A stretch of 64,000 nt of DNA from contig OX235272.1 of NCBI GenBank assembly GCA_944472155.2, forward strand, positions 91,332,020 to 91,396,019. The letters are read 5' to 3'. Positions 11,758 to 22,569 of the stretch are shown one piece after another. Origin of the DNA: Trichobilharzia szidati (Eukaryota; Platyhelminthes; Trematoda; Strigeidida; Schistosomatidae). The notes beneath the pieces are model-generated. The model did not search any database and had not been told where the DNA came from. It worked only from the letters and a program-made list of their open reading frames with translations. The position numbers and the translations under genes were made by a program. Each line of letters opens with the position of its first letter. Positions within the stretch are counted from its first letter, which is position 1.

Positions 11758-13333
11758 TCGGGTGAAACAGACTGTTATTTCCAGAAATGCATCGTTCTAG
11801 TGTCACTGAAGCTTGGGGACGTATTAAAGCCTCAGTTTGCTGCCTCCTTATGGTTCGAGGTCTGCTTTCGCAGCATCGGATGTGTCCTCCCATTTTCCCC
11901 TTGATCTCATACCCCCGTTGAAGTGCTATGGTCAACTGCTCTGGGGAGTTGAGTGTGACACTAAGCAGCTTTGGGGAGCTAATCAGTGTGAGACGAGCGG
12001 GGCGAGGTAGTCGGTAAACGGAGATGGCTCCAGAAGCGCCAAGGGCCATCTGAGACGACAGCCATCTCCATTGCTGTACGTCATGCATGTGTTTTTCACA
12101 AGCAGTGCCCGTATCCAGCTCCGAAACACCGTGTACCACCATAGAGGAAGAAGGCATCAGTTCCGGTGACTCCCTCGCCATTTGTCTGATAGCCCATGGT
12201 CTGTCTTGTCCCACCCTTATATTCAAACTTCTGTCGATGGCTAGTACCTGAGCCATCAGTAGTACCTTTTCGGCCTCTTCGGCAGAGTCCAGCGTAACCC
12301 GTAATGGGGGTGGCTTACCCTGAGGCGTGTGGACACCCCTGTACAGCCTGCACAATGTCACTGAACTAATGTTCAGACCTAATTTATTGCACAGGTTGGA
12401 CCACTGTTCCTGATCAATCAGGGCCCGCTGTTCAAGCAAGCTGTCCTTGCTCACAGGTACGTTAAAGAGGATAAGAGAATTAGATCGATTAACCTCAGAC
12501 TTAGGTTTGGCCTTTGGCTTCTTGTATTCCTTTGCAGCATCATCAACTTTAGGCTTCATCAGGTTCTGGCCAGCCTTTGTTGTGTTGCCAAGCTTGCTTG
12601 TGGATGCAAGTGGTACTTTTCTAATTCTCTCTTCCCTTGATTTTGTGGGTCTAACCTTTTGAATCTTTACCTTATGAAAATTGGCATTTTCAGTCAGTAG
12701 GACTGGAGTGTCCTTCTTACTGTCTGTGCCAAGTTTTGGCAGTGTGATGTTAGCAGGTGGGGAGCTACATAAGACTTTGTTGGGACACAAGGACAGCTTG
12801 TTGTTTCTGCTATCCGCAGACATGTTCTGTGGGACTATGCCAGGGCGACAAAGTGGACAGATGTACCAAAACCACGGGCACGAGTTATTTCTCATAAACT
12901 CGTAGTATGACTTCGGTACCTCTTTGTCGCAACGGCAGTGCACCCACCGTTTGCAAAAATTGCATTCAAACGCTGAGTCAGCTTTAGAAACTATGATACT
13001 ACACGCCTGGCATTCGTCTCCCTTACTTGATGACGCCTTCGAGGTCTTATGACGTCTTGAGCGTTTCCTTTTAGGTTTGCTGTGTTTCACACACCGGCTT
13101 TCAGTTGATGCAGGTGTAGTATCCTGTCCCCCTGGTATTGCCTGTGCCGTTTCAGTACTAGACTGTGGTAATGCAGGCGTAGTATCAGGAAAGACGAGAC
13201 TTACATGAGTCTTTAGGACCGGTATGCGGGAAGGGGTTGATGTCCCTGGGCTTTCGCCTTCTCTGGCTGAAGCCCTTGTGACTACAGAGTAAGGTGTTTT
13301 AGTGCCATTTCTAAGGCTACTTTCGACATCCAT
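11693..13333 (-). CDS. CR1-type ORF1 protein with PHD-like zinc finger, intact frame
   Basis: The frame is open for 546 codons from the ATG at 13333. Residues ~85-105 are very basic (KPKRKRSRRHK). Residues ~108-162 form a PHD-type C4HC3 finger: CQAC, CNFC, WVHCRC and CPLC give the pairs. Residues ~280-400 include LILFNVPVSKDSLLEQ and LRVTLDSAEEAEKVLL, like the RRM-like RNA-binding part of LINE ORF1 proteins. CR1 ORF1 products are known to carry PHD fingers; they bind element RNA. The last ~40 codons overlap the ORF2 stub, so the true end is uncertain and may be a deletion junction. Confidence 0.7.
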   Translation of the reverse strand: MDVESSLRNGTKTPYSVVTRASAREGESPGTSTPSRIPVLKTHVSLVFPDTTPALPQSSTETAQAIPGGQDTTPASTESRCVKHSKPKRKRSRRHKTSKASSSKGDECQACSIIVSKADSAFECNFCKRWVHCRCDKEVPKSYYEFMRNNSCPWFWYICPLCRPGIVPQNMSADSRNNKLSLCPNKVLCSSPPANITLPKLGTDSKKDTPVLLTENANFHKVKIQKVRPTKSREERIRKVPLASTSKLGNTTKAGQNLMKPKVDDAAKEYKKPKAKPKSEVNRSNSLILFNVPVSKDSLLEQRALIDQEQWSNLCNKLGLNISSVTLCRLYRGVHTPQGKPPPLRVTLDSAEEAEKVLLMAQVLAIDRSLNIRVGQDRPWAIRQMARESPELMPSSSMVVHGVSELDTGTACEKHMHDVQQWRWLSSQMALGASGAISVYRLPRPARLTLISSPKLLSVTLNSPEQLTIALQRGYEIKGKMGGHIRCCESRPRTIRRQQTEALIRPQASVTLERCISGNNSLFHPSVLPKSMEKTHNGPVPAESAN

Positions 13334-13680
13334 ATTAACAATCACTAAAACTTATGCTGTATAAGAATAAGAGTGCAACAGTATCTACCCGCAAGAACAA
13401 AAATAAGACTGACAAAGTACAAGACAAGGAAAAGAAAAGGTTTTCGACTTTACCTAGTACTTTCTGGATGATCGGCTTCACAGCAATCACGTGGTAGACC
13501 AACAAGTCTTGTTTATCTGAACGAGTGAGGAAGATGCTGCTACAAAAGTAGCACCTGAAGCTTTGGCAGTAGTTCGAGACAGCTGGACTTACCACACAGA
13601 GATTCAATATGTAAGTAATGGTTGAATTTAATTCACCGGCTAGGAAGATCAGGTTTCCCAAGCGGATAATTCACAAAGTA

Positions 13681-16600
13681 GGTATTTTCCGGTTAGAGAG
13701 GAAAAAGCACGTTGTATTCAAGGATCGCGCGACCTTGAACTCACGATAGCTTCAAACTCCAAGTGATGGATAGAGGGAGAATTTTCATTTTTAACTGCTC
13801 TATTCATCTTAGCCTACAGCTCTGCAATGAGGAATTTTGACGAATAGGCTATTACAATCTGAAGATTTCATCCCATATTTTGTCAATATGAACTTCTAAA
13901 AATGATCGAACTGAGATAATGCACATTCGTGTCCACGCTTAGAAATTAACTACAGGATGGTTTAACCCTAGTACAACGTATGAAGAGGGGTATGTTATGC
14001 AACATCAACATTCCTTTATTTTTTCTATTCTATAGTATGAAGATCAAGAGATGCAGAGCATTTGTTGCATACTTAATATCTTACCATTATAACCTCTTCT
14101 TTTTTCTTACAGGGTTTCTGAGAAAGGTGGGAACAAGTGACTGTTGGATTTTCGCTTACCGGAAGCTAGAAACTATTCTTTAAAGTTTGTGATTATACTT
14201 ACTAACTGTTGGAGAAAAACCCTAGAGGACTACGGCCATTTTCTGGTCGCCAGCTGAAACACATGATTCATGGTGCCTCGATTCACATTTTACATTTACA
14301 GTGAGCTTGATTTTGATGCACATCTCCCATATGGCGTGAAGGAAATGATGGCGAATGTAATCCAAATTACCAATATTTTACATTTCCCAGCATCGCGGGT
14401 GAAGTATTTAACTACCAGTTTGTGGAAATTAGTGAGGAAGATTTGAAACTCATGGACAATTTGGGCTGGCAAAGTTTCCCGAATTACCAAAGTAACGACA
14501 TATTGCATACAAGTGCCTGGAATCAATGAGAGCAGATGGAATGGGTGGTGACTCTCTTAGTTGTTAATTGTGAAGTTAATAATATACTCCTTTCACCTAG
14601 ATGACAATCACTGGCACAATGAGAGCATCTCACTAAAAAATGGGATTATGATATCTTGGTGTTTCCTTGCGTGCAGTTTCTTCCATATCAGGCTGCGTAG
14701 AATTTTCCTCCCATTTCCTTTTCTCTTTGAGTTGCCGATTGTATACATGGCCTCAGGCTCTGAACACCGTAGTTTCGGTGATAGTGGTGCTGTTCTTATG
14801 AAGTGAAGATAGCAGCGTCATATTCACGCTTCCATCTCGCCTTCAGACAGTTGGGCAGTGCTTAGCGGGGTAGCGATATGGAGTTTAACTGGGACCTTCC
14901 GCATGGCTAGGGAGCATTGTACTACTGAAGCACTGATCCCTGATAGCGTTTTTTCACTGTGAGGTCAGACGTATAGGTCGCAGCAGAGTCCATTATCTTA
15001 GTGAAGTATTAAACCTACATACAACACAGGCATACAAAGTGATAGGAAAAGGCGGTTTTCGTGAAACCTTATACAGGATAATGAAGAAAAAGATGAATAA
15101 ATGAGGCTTTACTTATCAGTTCAACCGATCATTCTCGCAAAAAAGACAGTTCAGCACCTGCTCAACATGCATCGAAAATACTACCAACCACGAAACGATT
15201 GGGAAAGTAGAAGAAGAACTACAGAAGTTAAGTTTCGAAGCCATGAATTCACAAATATGATTGTGAAAACTACTCTGTGTTTAGTACAAAATCCAATAGA
15301 TAGTGAAAACGTTGAAAACTGAACGAGCAGCATATGGCTTATTTATTCGTACGAATCACCGGTTTTGTGGTAGGCAACGATGGTGGCTGTGATTCAGCCC
15401 TTCTCCATTAGGCAGAAGATCACAGCAGAACGATCAGGAACTTTGTTCTGTAGTAACCTTCTAGTGCTGGTTTGTTGTCAGTAGAGCAGTAAAGAGTCCT
15501 CGAAATGTTAGTCTGTCTTCTGATACTCTCGAGCTGCTTACTGTACATAGTATTCTGACTCTCAGAGACTAGTCTTGTGGCGGCAGTACCAGCTCCAGAA
15601 TATGTGAGTTGATCTTTCGAAGCTGCTGCATTTAAAGATGGCAGTGTTGCACCGTAGTACATCTAGTTAACAGGGTAATGTAGAATTACGTATTACCATT
15701 ATCTATATTTTACTCGAACTACTAAGGTTTTCTCTTTGGACTGTGAAGTATACCAGTTTATATCAAAGTGATTTAAAAGTCGCGCGCAGCTATTTAGCCT
15801 GAAAGCGATTGGCTTTATAGAGGATAAAAGACTGCTAATTTCGACTTTGGCCCTATTTTAGGATCCCTTACTTCTCATCTGGCTGTACAATTTACGTTGG
15901 TTTCCTAACTTAGAAACTTCTCAGTAAAATACATTTGAACTCTTAGAATTTTAGGTCCCCCACAATTCGTTCCCTTCTAAAAGTCCGTATTTTGTATTCA
16001 GGGAATAAAAAATACATGCTCTTGTATAAGAAAAGTTATCTGGTTCCTGTAAAAACTTGAGCACAAAACCACTGAGCTTTAACAGTTTCAGCATCTATTT
16101 TTATTGATGAATATACGTCATGAGAATGCCTCATTCCTTAATCATGTGTAGATTTGAACATGGCTGGCAGTTGTCTAATATCATATGATTACGTGGATGA
16201 CTAGCGTCGCCTGTGCAAAGCCAAATACAATTTTCAATGTTATTCACGTGACTATATACATTGTCGTCCGCGGTCCCTGATAAGAAGAGTTCACATTCGA
16301 GGAAAGCATGTACACAATACTTTCATTTCGTAGGCATATAATGGCAGTTTTTCTATCCTGAAGCACTCACACATACTATTTTTATATAAAGATTAGTACA
16401 AGATCTAGCGAACTACCACGAATATCACTACTTCCGTAGATCTTCGCAACGAGGCAGCAGAACCAACATTTTTATTCTCTAGGGGTTGGGGAGAAATGGT
16501 TATATCAGACCCATCACGTCGCTGAAGAACCCTGATCAGCACAATCGACTAATCGGAATTTTATGTTGAATATTTAAAATCAAAAAATAGGGCTTCAGTC

Positions 16601-17780
16601 CGCCTTTGAATAGATGGAGATGATGCAGTGATATAACCTACCTGACATGCTACATCACATAAGAATAGAGACTTCTATTCCATTATCATGGTGTATCAAC
16701 GCAGGCAGTGCAGTCGCAGCTTTTCGCCGTAAATAAGCATACATATCGACCATGTTAGCGGTAAACATCCTAAGGTTGTCTAGCCAGCTTAAATGAACTT
16801 TTTTTGAGCTGACAGATGGAATAGTCGCTGACAAACATTACAATTTTTATACGGATATATCACTTGGAGCATGCACCAAAGGGCTAAGGCTTAACTTTCG
16901 ATCTACACTGAAACAAAAACTTTTCGTCTGGCACAGTAGGACAAGGGCACTATTTTGAGACAGTAATTTTAATAGTAATAAGGGCTGTTATTGTGTTAAC
17001 ACAGCAAATAACTGTCAGTGCATTTAAATCGGAAAATATTAAACCTTTGTACGTAATCTTCAAGTAAAATGTCACTTGATAGCATATCATGTAGCCCTGC
17101 ATTACGCCGTTTTAGGCAATATCCAGTCATCTGCATTCTTACATTATATTCTCGTAGACGTGAGCAGCAGTGAAGTGAAAATTAGGCATAACCTCTAAAT
17201 ACACTAGTTCGAATTAGTCAATCTTGCTAGTACGATTAAGTAAATGTTACTTGGTAATAGATCCCAAACCTTAACATGTGAATACGCACCTTCATGGTTC
17301 TATGCTAGAACATTTGATCCCCTGATTCAGAAGTACTTCGTTCACACCTTTGTCTTATTGGCGCTCGTTCAAACTGTGTATTTTGGGGATATGCTTTGAC
17401 ATCATTCTACCATCAGTTTAAGAGTAAATTGAAATGTTCTCTAGTTTACGCGCCGATCAGGAATCGAAAATGAACGGTTTAGGCAACAGGAAACGTAGAG
17501 GAATTTGTGCATCGTGCTAAGTGGAAATTTAGGCAACCAAGTTACCATTATTGTGAACAACACCCTTCTGAAAGCAAACGCCTACCTCAGTGTACATGCA
17601 ACCGGGAAGTTTTCAGCAGTTATATGATCAGGAGAATTAGGACGAGCAAACACACAGTTTTTAGTGGAAGCGGTTTCATATGTTTGTGAGGCTATATAGA
17701 TCTTTATAACCCTCATTTTTGTAGTTGTATCATGATTTTGCTGAGATCGAGTGAAGTACTTTTGAGTAGAAGCAGTTTTT
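13681..17780. other. Unassigned AT-rich region
   Basis: It is either upstream intron of the MLH3-like gene or intergenic. Open frames at 13980-14183, 14296-14526 (-), 15101-15322 and 15420-15662 (-) are short, have no recognisable motif and no convincing splice context. I looked on both strands for the MutL ATPase motifs and saw none. Confidence 0.4.
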
Positions 17781-17857
17781 GCTTAATGAGACATTACATA
17801 CAGGGTGATCCACATGAGGATATAATAACACTGAAACTGCATTCAACTTCTCGGCTT
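17781..17857. repeat. 77-bp direct repeat, copy 1
   Basis: Identical, as far as can be read, to 18056-18132, 275 bp downstream. The pair brackets the repeat R copy at 17870-18055. It starts gcttaatgagacattac and ends cttctcggctt. Confidence 0.85.
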
Positions 17858-17869
17858 TAACTTATAATA

Positions 17870-18055
17870 TATATTTTTCCTATCTATGTAGGACACACCA
17901 GTTGTACAGGCATGGATAAGTATTATTTAAATTACATGAATTTGATTTATAGTGAAATTACATGGTTGCTGTCCTCTCTGATATCAGTTAGTGAGCACAT
18001 TCTGATAGTTAGTCGTTCAATGGAGCACATAAAGAAATATAGAAATATTGTCTTC
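17870..18055 (+). repeat. Dispersed repeat R, copy 1
   Basis: Starts with ttcctatctatgtagg, then acacaccagttgtac; ends attgtcttcgc. It is nearly identical to 19803-20000 and diverged from 60968-61156. One frame is open in copies 1 and 2 (GHTSCTGMDKYYLN...). Confidence 0.8.
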
Positions 18056-18132
18056 GCTTAATGAGACATTACATACAGGGTGATCCACATGAGGATATAA
18101 TAACACTGAAACTGCATTCAACTTCTCGGCTT
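18056..18132. repeat. 77-bp direct repeat, copy 2
   Basis: Second copy of the element at 17781. The left junction shares gctta with the end of repeat R (cttcgc/gcttaatg). Confidence 0.85.
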
Positions 18133-18684
18133 ACACAGTAGTGCCGTCATCTTGTCGTCATGTGCAACCTTCCAAGCCAAGAAGACCATGATTTAACACT
18201 AAGAAACTTGTGAAACTACTAAATAAAGACAATTTGCATCAAAAATACATAAAGCCCCAACAATGCCCTGAGATAACCGTGCAGTCTGAAGATTCGTCCC
18301 AAACGAAACACGTTTTATGCAGTAAATGCAATTAGCCAGAGAAAACAGTCAAATACCGGAGAATCAACACAAAAATTCCCAATAAGATTGGACAGAAATT
18401 CTGTTCGTAAGAAGCAAACACAACAAATCTCTTTTCAATAGTGAACAGCCGAAGGACAAGCGGTCACTTTGTGGCATGACCTTAGATTCAGTCTAACAAT
18501 AGTTGCAACAGTAAAACAGAATATTGTGATCAGAAGTTCGGCATCACACAATGGTTAACTGAATCATCAGGGAATAAGAATCAACAGAAAACAAAAAATG
18601 TTAAAAATCAGGTCAAAAGCTATGCAGATTTCGGAACAACAACACATAATAACTATAAAATGAAACGGAATGCTTATGGTGACT

Positions 18685-18836
18685 GCGATTATGATACCAT
18701 AGTACATCCACTAATGGTTGTTGAGTTGGTCTTCGTTCTTGTTTTCTTTCTCGTGACGAGGATATGGGACGTAAACATTGACGTAAATTGCTGTCTACCA
18801 ATTTTGGCCAGCAGACGGCTCTCGCCAAAATACAAT
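18685..18836. repeat. LTR family A, 3' partial copy
   Basis: ggttgttgagttggtcttcg, then gacgtaaacattgacgtaa, then ctgtctaccaattttggcc match the last ~150 bp of the LTRs at 28553, 30795 and 32761. The 5' half and the CACCACA end are lost. Confidence 0.65.
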
Positions 18837-19802
18837 GGCAGACGTCCCAAAAGCGTAAGTATAGTTAGTTTCTGTAAACGTATAACATGCACATACGAGT
18901 GACTTTTATAAGCGTACAGTTATGTTTAATAAAGGAGCGCTACATACCCCGACAAATGTCAATACTCCAGCAATTTTTTCCGGGGGCTGGGAGGGGGTTC
19001 AGGTGAATCATTCTGCTACAGTAAGTGTCAAAATTTCAGTCTAGCAGCTGACTAAAACCTTCATATCCTTTCAGAAGTTTTCAGGATTTAGTCGCCCCTT
19101 GAGAAGCCAGCATATGTGGCAACCTGATGACTTTTGACTGTTTCTATATCTTCATATATCTTGCCCTCAGTAATGTTGACCATTTTAATTTGTTTTCCTA
19201 CCTCTGGTCATCTCTCACAGAGTGACCTTCGTGGCAACGACGTAAGTTGGCAGACTGAGCACCGATTAGGTATAAGTGAAATTTGTATCACCTGGAAACT
19301 TGGCCTAAGTGTTCATTTAAATGCCTAGTTGTAGGACCCATGGAACAGTTTTGTTATTGTGTTTATCATACAACTTCTTGCACACGTTTCAAAAGGTTTT
19401 CGGGGTAAAACAGATTTTGCCTGGTTTTATAACAAGTGAATACTCTTAACAGACTCACTTCATCTGTGGATCGTTATTGAACAAGGGCTGAAGCGCCCTT
19501 TGGATCCTGTCGATATCTGTGCTTCTTCCAACCAGTTACTCTTATTTGGGTAAGTAAACTCCTATTAGCCATCCAGATCGAGATGAAATCTTACGAGTAA
19601 GTGTGATCAATCTGACTCCAATGACTTACACACATATCCTATTATTTCTTCACGCTCCTTAAAGTATCAAACGTTATGATTCACCAATAAGAACAACGTG
19701 AGACCCAAGGTTACTCTTGAAGTTCAACCAGTATGTATCATAAAAACAATAAGACTCAAAAGTAGTTCAAAAACAACATATTCTATCACCTTAATATAAT
19801 AT
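18837..19802. other. Unassigned
   Basis: I see no gene or recognised repeat on either strand. The frame at 19134-19328 has a hydrophobic start but no family resemblance or splice context. Confidence 0.4.
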
Positions 19803-20000
19803 ATATTTTCCTATCAATGTAGGACACACCAGTTGTACAGGCATGGATAAGTATTATTTAAATTACATGAATTTGATTTATAGTGAAATTACATGGTTGC
19901 TGTCCTCTCTGATATCAGTTAGTGAGCACATTCTGATAGTTAGTCGTTCAATGGAGCACATAAAGAAATATAGAAATATTGTCTTCGCATTAACAAAAAA
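19803..20000 (+). repeat. Dispersed repeat R, copy 2, running into the gap
   Basis: Near-identical to 17870-18055 and continues into cattaacaaaaaa where the assembly gap begins. High identity 1.9 kb away and contact with the gap suggest either a recent duplication or a collapse. Confidence 0.8.
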
Positions 20001-20499
20001 NNNNNNNNNNNNNNNNNNNNNNNNNNNNNNNNNNNNNNNNNNNNNNNNNNNNNNNNNNNNNNNNNNNNNNNNNNNNNNNNNNNNNNNNNNNNNNNNNNNN
20101 NNNNNNNNNNNNNNNNNNNNNNNNNNNNNNNNNNNNNNNNNNNNNNNNNNNNNNNNNNNNNNNNNNNNNNNNNNNNNNNNNNNNNNNNNNNNNNNNNNNN
20201 NNNNNNNNNNNNNNNNNNNNNNNNNNNNNNNNNNNNNNNNNNNNNNNNNNNNNNNNNNNNNNNNNNNNNNNNNNNNNNNNNNNNNNNNNNNNNNNNNNNN
20301 NNNNNNNNNNNNNNNNNNNNNNNNNNNNNNNNNNNNNNNNNNNNNNNNNNNNNNNNNNNNNNNNNNNNNNNNNNNNNNNNNNNNNNNNNNNNNNNNNNNN
20401 NNNNNNNNNNNNNNNNNNNNNNNNNNNNNNNNNNNNNNNNNNNNNNNNNNNNNNNNNNNNNNNNNNNNNNNNNNNNNNNNNNNNNNNNNNNNNNNNNNN
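20001..20499. other. Assembly gap (499 N)
   Basis: A run of N. Any open frame crossing it is meaningless. Confidence 1.
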
Positions 20500-22004
20500 C
20501 CATCATAGTCATGGATAATTCCTGAAGGAGCTCAGAATACCTTGTTGATCTGAAATTACGTAACAGATAAACTAGCGGTAGCATGCACCTGCAAGCTACT
20601 TTACGACAGATAGGTAAGACTAACTGTAAGTATTGTTACATTCCAGAAGGATCATGCTTAGTATTCTTGTCCCAATGAGCACTGAAATCAAGAAAAGTTG
20701 ATGCCCCTCGATAACCTGAGCAGTTATGGTCATCCAAGACTCCATGTGGTAATGTAAATCACACTGTTATCACATCACTGGCTGAACAATTTTAACCATC
20801 AACTTCACCGAAAATTCAGCCTCTGGTTTCATTCACCTTGCAATTTCTTCGATGTGTCATGAACGACTTCATTATTTCGGACAAAATTAAAAAAGCTAAG
20901 CTCCTCAGAATAGATCTCTTCGGCCATATTCTCCATCAAAAGCCTGAAACTCATAGAATACCTGCTATGTTATCAGAACAGATTAATATATATTAACCAA
21001 TGCTTGTAGTCAACTTACAACCTTAAAATAAAAAATATCTACAAATATCAAACATTTAAGGCTATTAAGAAAAGTCATTTCTGTGCATAATTTTTCTAAG
21101 TGCATGCCCTTCTTTTTAATAATTCCTCTGGGATATCAAGACACTCTTCACACTTATATAATACGAGAAAATATGACTCATTTCAACTACAGAAGCGAAA
21201 ACAAATAGAATAAGCCATTTTTCACAAAAACAGATAAATATAATGCCTACATAAGCATAACCACGATAACCTAGACTATCTGAGAAAGTACACTGCGATA
21301 GCTTTTATCCACACCCTGTGTTCAAGGGTGACCTGGTTAAAATTCATCAGCAGGGTGTGCCCTTACTTGTTAAGTTTGAGCAGATTCATTTGGGACACAT
21401 TTTAGTTCAAAAAAATATAATTAAAAGATTGATCACTCTTATTTTGTGTTTATCGTCGGCAAAGCTCAAAAGTCATCAATCTACATCAAGCACACCCTTG
21501 GACCGCGAAACTGCAAATTACCAGATTATTTGAAGATTCCGCTACAGGTAGCGATATCATATGAAGGTTTTATTCTATGTTTAGTTACTTAATATATGCA
21601 TCATAATTCTCCGAATTTCATCTGTATCTTTATTTGAATCCTGACTTTATAAGACCTTAAAGTGTACTCCTCATTTTTGTACAGTAGTTGCCGTTAATTC
21701 ATCAAAAGCTTTCGTTGGTTTCCCAGTACCAGTAAAAAATTTAGCTAACGTGATTATATTTTCCTGTATTCAGCAGTATTGCAGTGCCTTGGTGGGTGAA
21801 GTGGGAAAATCGCAAAATAAACACTCCAACGGTCCCAACTAAGTGTAGACCGTTTGAACTATATATATGGTTCAAATGGTCTGAATAATTAATCAGAATT
21901 GTTTTGTGTTTAGTTTCAAAGGTCACTTAGACTCTGCATTCGAAAAACTCATTCACTTAAATATATCGTGGAATCATGTTGCTCAAACTGACTCTTCCAT
22001 AGTT
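20500..22004. other. Unassigned
   Basis: No gene, recognised repeat or convincing exon was seen on either strand. Short frames at 21318-21533 and 21741-21926 (-) have no motif. Confidence 0.4.
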
Positions 22005-22557
22005 TCCTTCACTATCACTTCAATCACATCGTTCAACCTGAAAGTAACTTCCATGGTTCCATGTCTCATTCATTATTGTGTTAGAATAGTGACTTCTCTG
22101 ATGCAAACAGTTGTCTGAACAAAGTGTCTAGAGAAAACATTTTCAGTCCTCGACAGTGTCATCGCTCTACATTGTACCAAAGAGGTAGAAAATAAGGGAA
22201 AGAGTTTTGAGAGAAAGTGGACTTGACAGGTTTGTTGATGACAGCAGCGTTTCCAGTGGTGTGGCTGTGCAAGCTGCAGGTTGTTTTACGCATACGAATC
22301 AGTTGTATTTCACTTAAGACGTAATTAATGCTTCCACTGACGAATGCTGCAGTGATAATGGGAATTTCGGTCGTCATGAAGTGGTCAATGTCCAGGCGAC
22401 AGATAGCCATGTTGAGTCAGACAGTGGTAATAGTTATTGCTTTCGAAAAATCTATTCATTCAGATACCACATTGCCAACGACAGAAGAAAGGAGTCTTGT
22501 AGATAGGACGAATGAAGCAATCTTGAGGATAGTGGTGACGGAGACAAAACTCACACT
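22005..22557 (+). repeat. Left arm of a large inverted repeat
   Basis: About 550 bp that recur in reverse complement at 25395-25925 with only scattered differences and one small indel (a gtttccagtggtgtgg segment present here). The inner boundary coincides with the end of Penelope-type 3' sequence (22570 onwards). Confidence 0.8.
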
Positions 22558-22569
22558 GAACGAAATATT

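Larger units (their letters stand above)
11280..13680 (-). mobile_element. CR1-type non-LTR retrotransposon with internal deletion
   Basis: On the minus strand the order is a putative 5' leader (13680-13334), ORF1 (13333-11693), then in another frame the last ~80 residues of ORF2 (11757-11506), then an AT-rich tail with TAA/ATA runs (11400-11280). The endonuclease and nearly all of the RT are missing, so it cannot move on its own. It inserted upstream of, or in an intron of, the MLH3-like gene in the same orientation. Confidence 0.7.

Noticed and set aside
12447..12905. Plus-strand open frames inside the CR1 ORF1
   Set aside because: Antisense shadows with no motif of their own.
19843..20584. 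Long open frames on both strands at 19843-20508 and 20584-19940
   Set aside because: They are almost entirely the N gap; only a few dozen real codons, from repeat R, are present.
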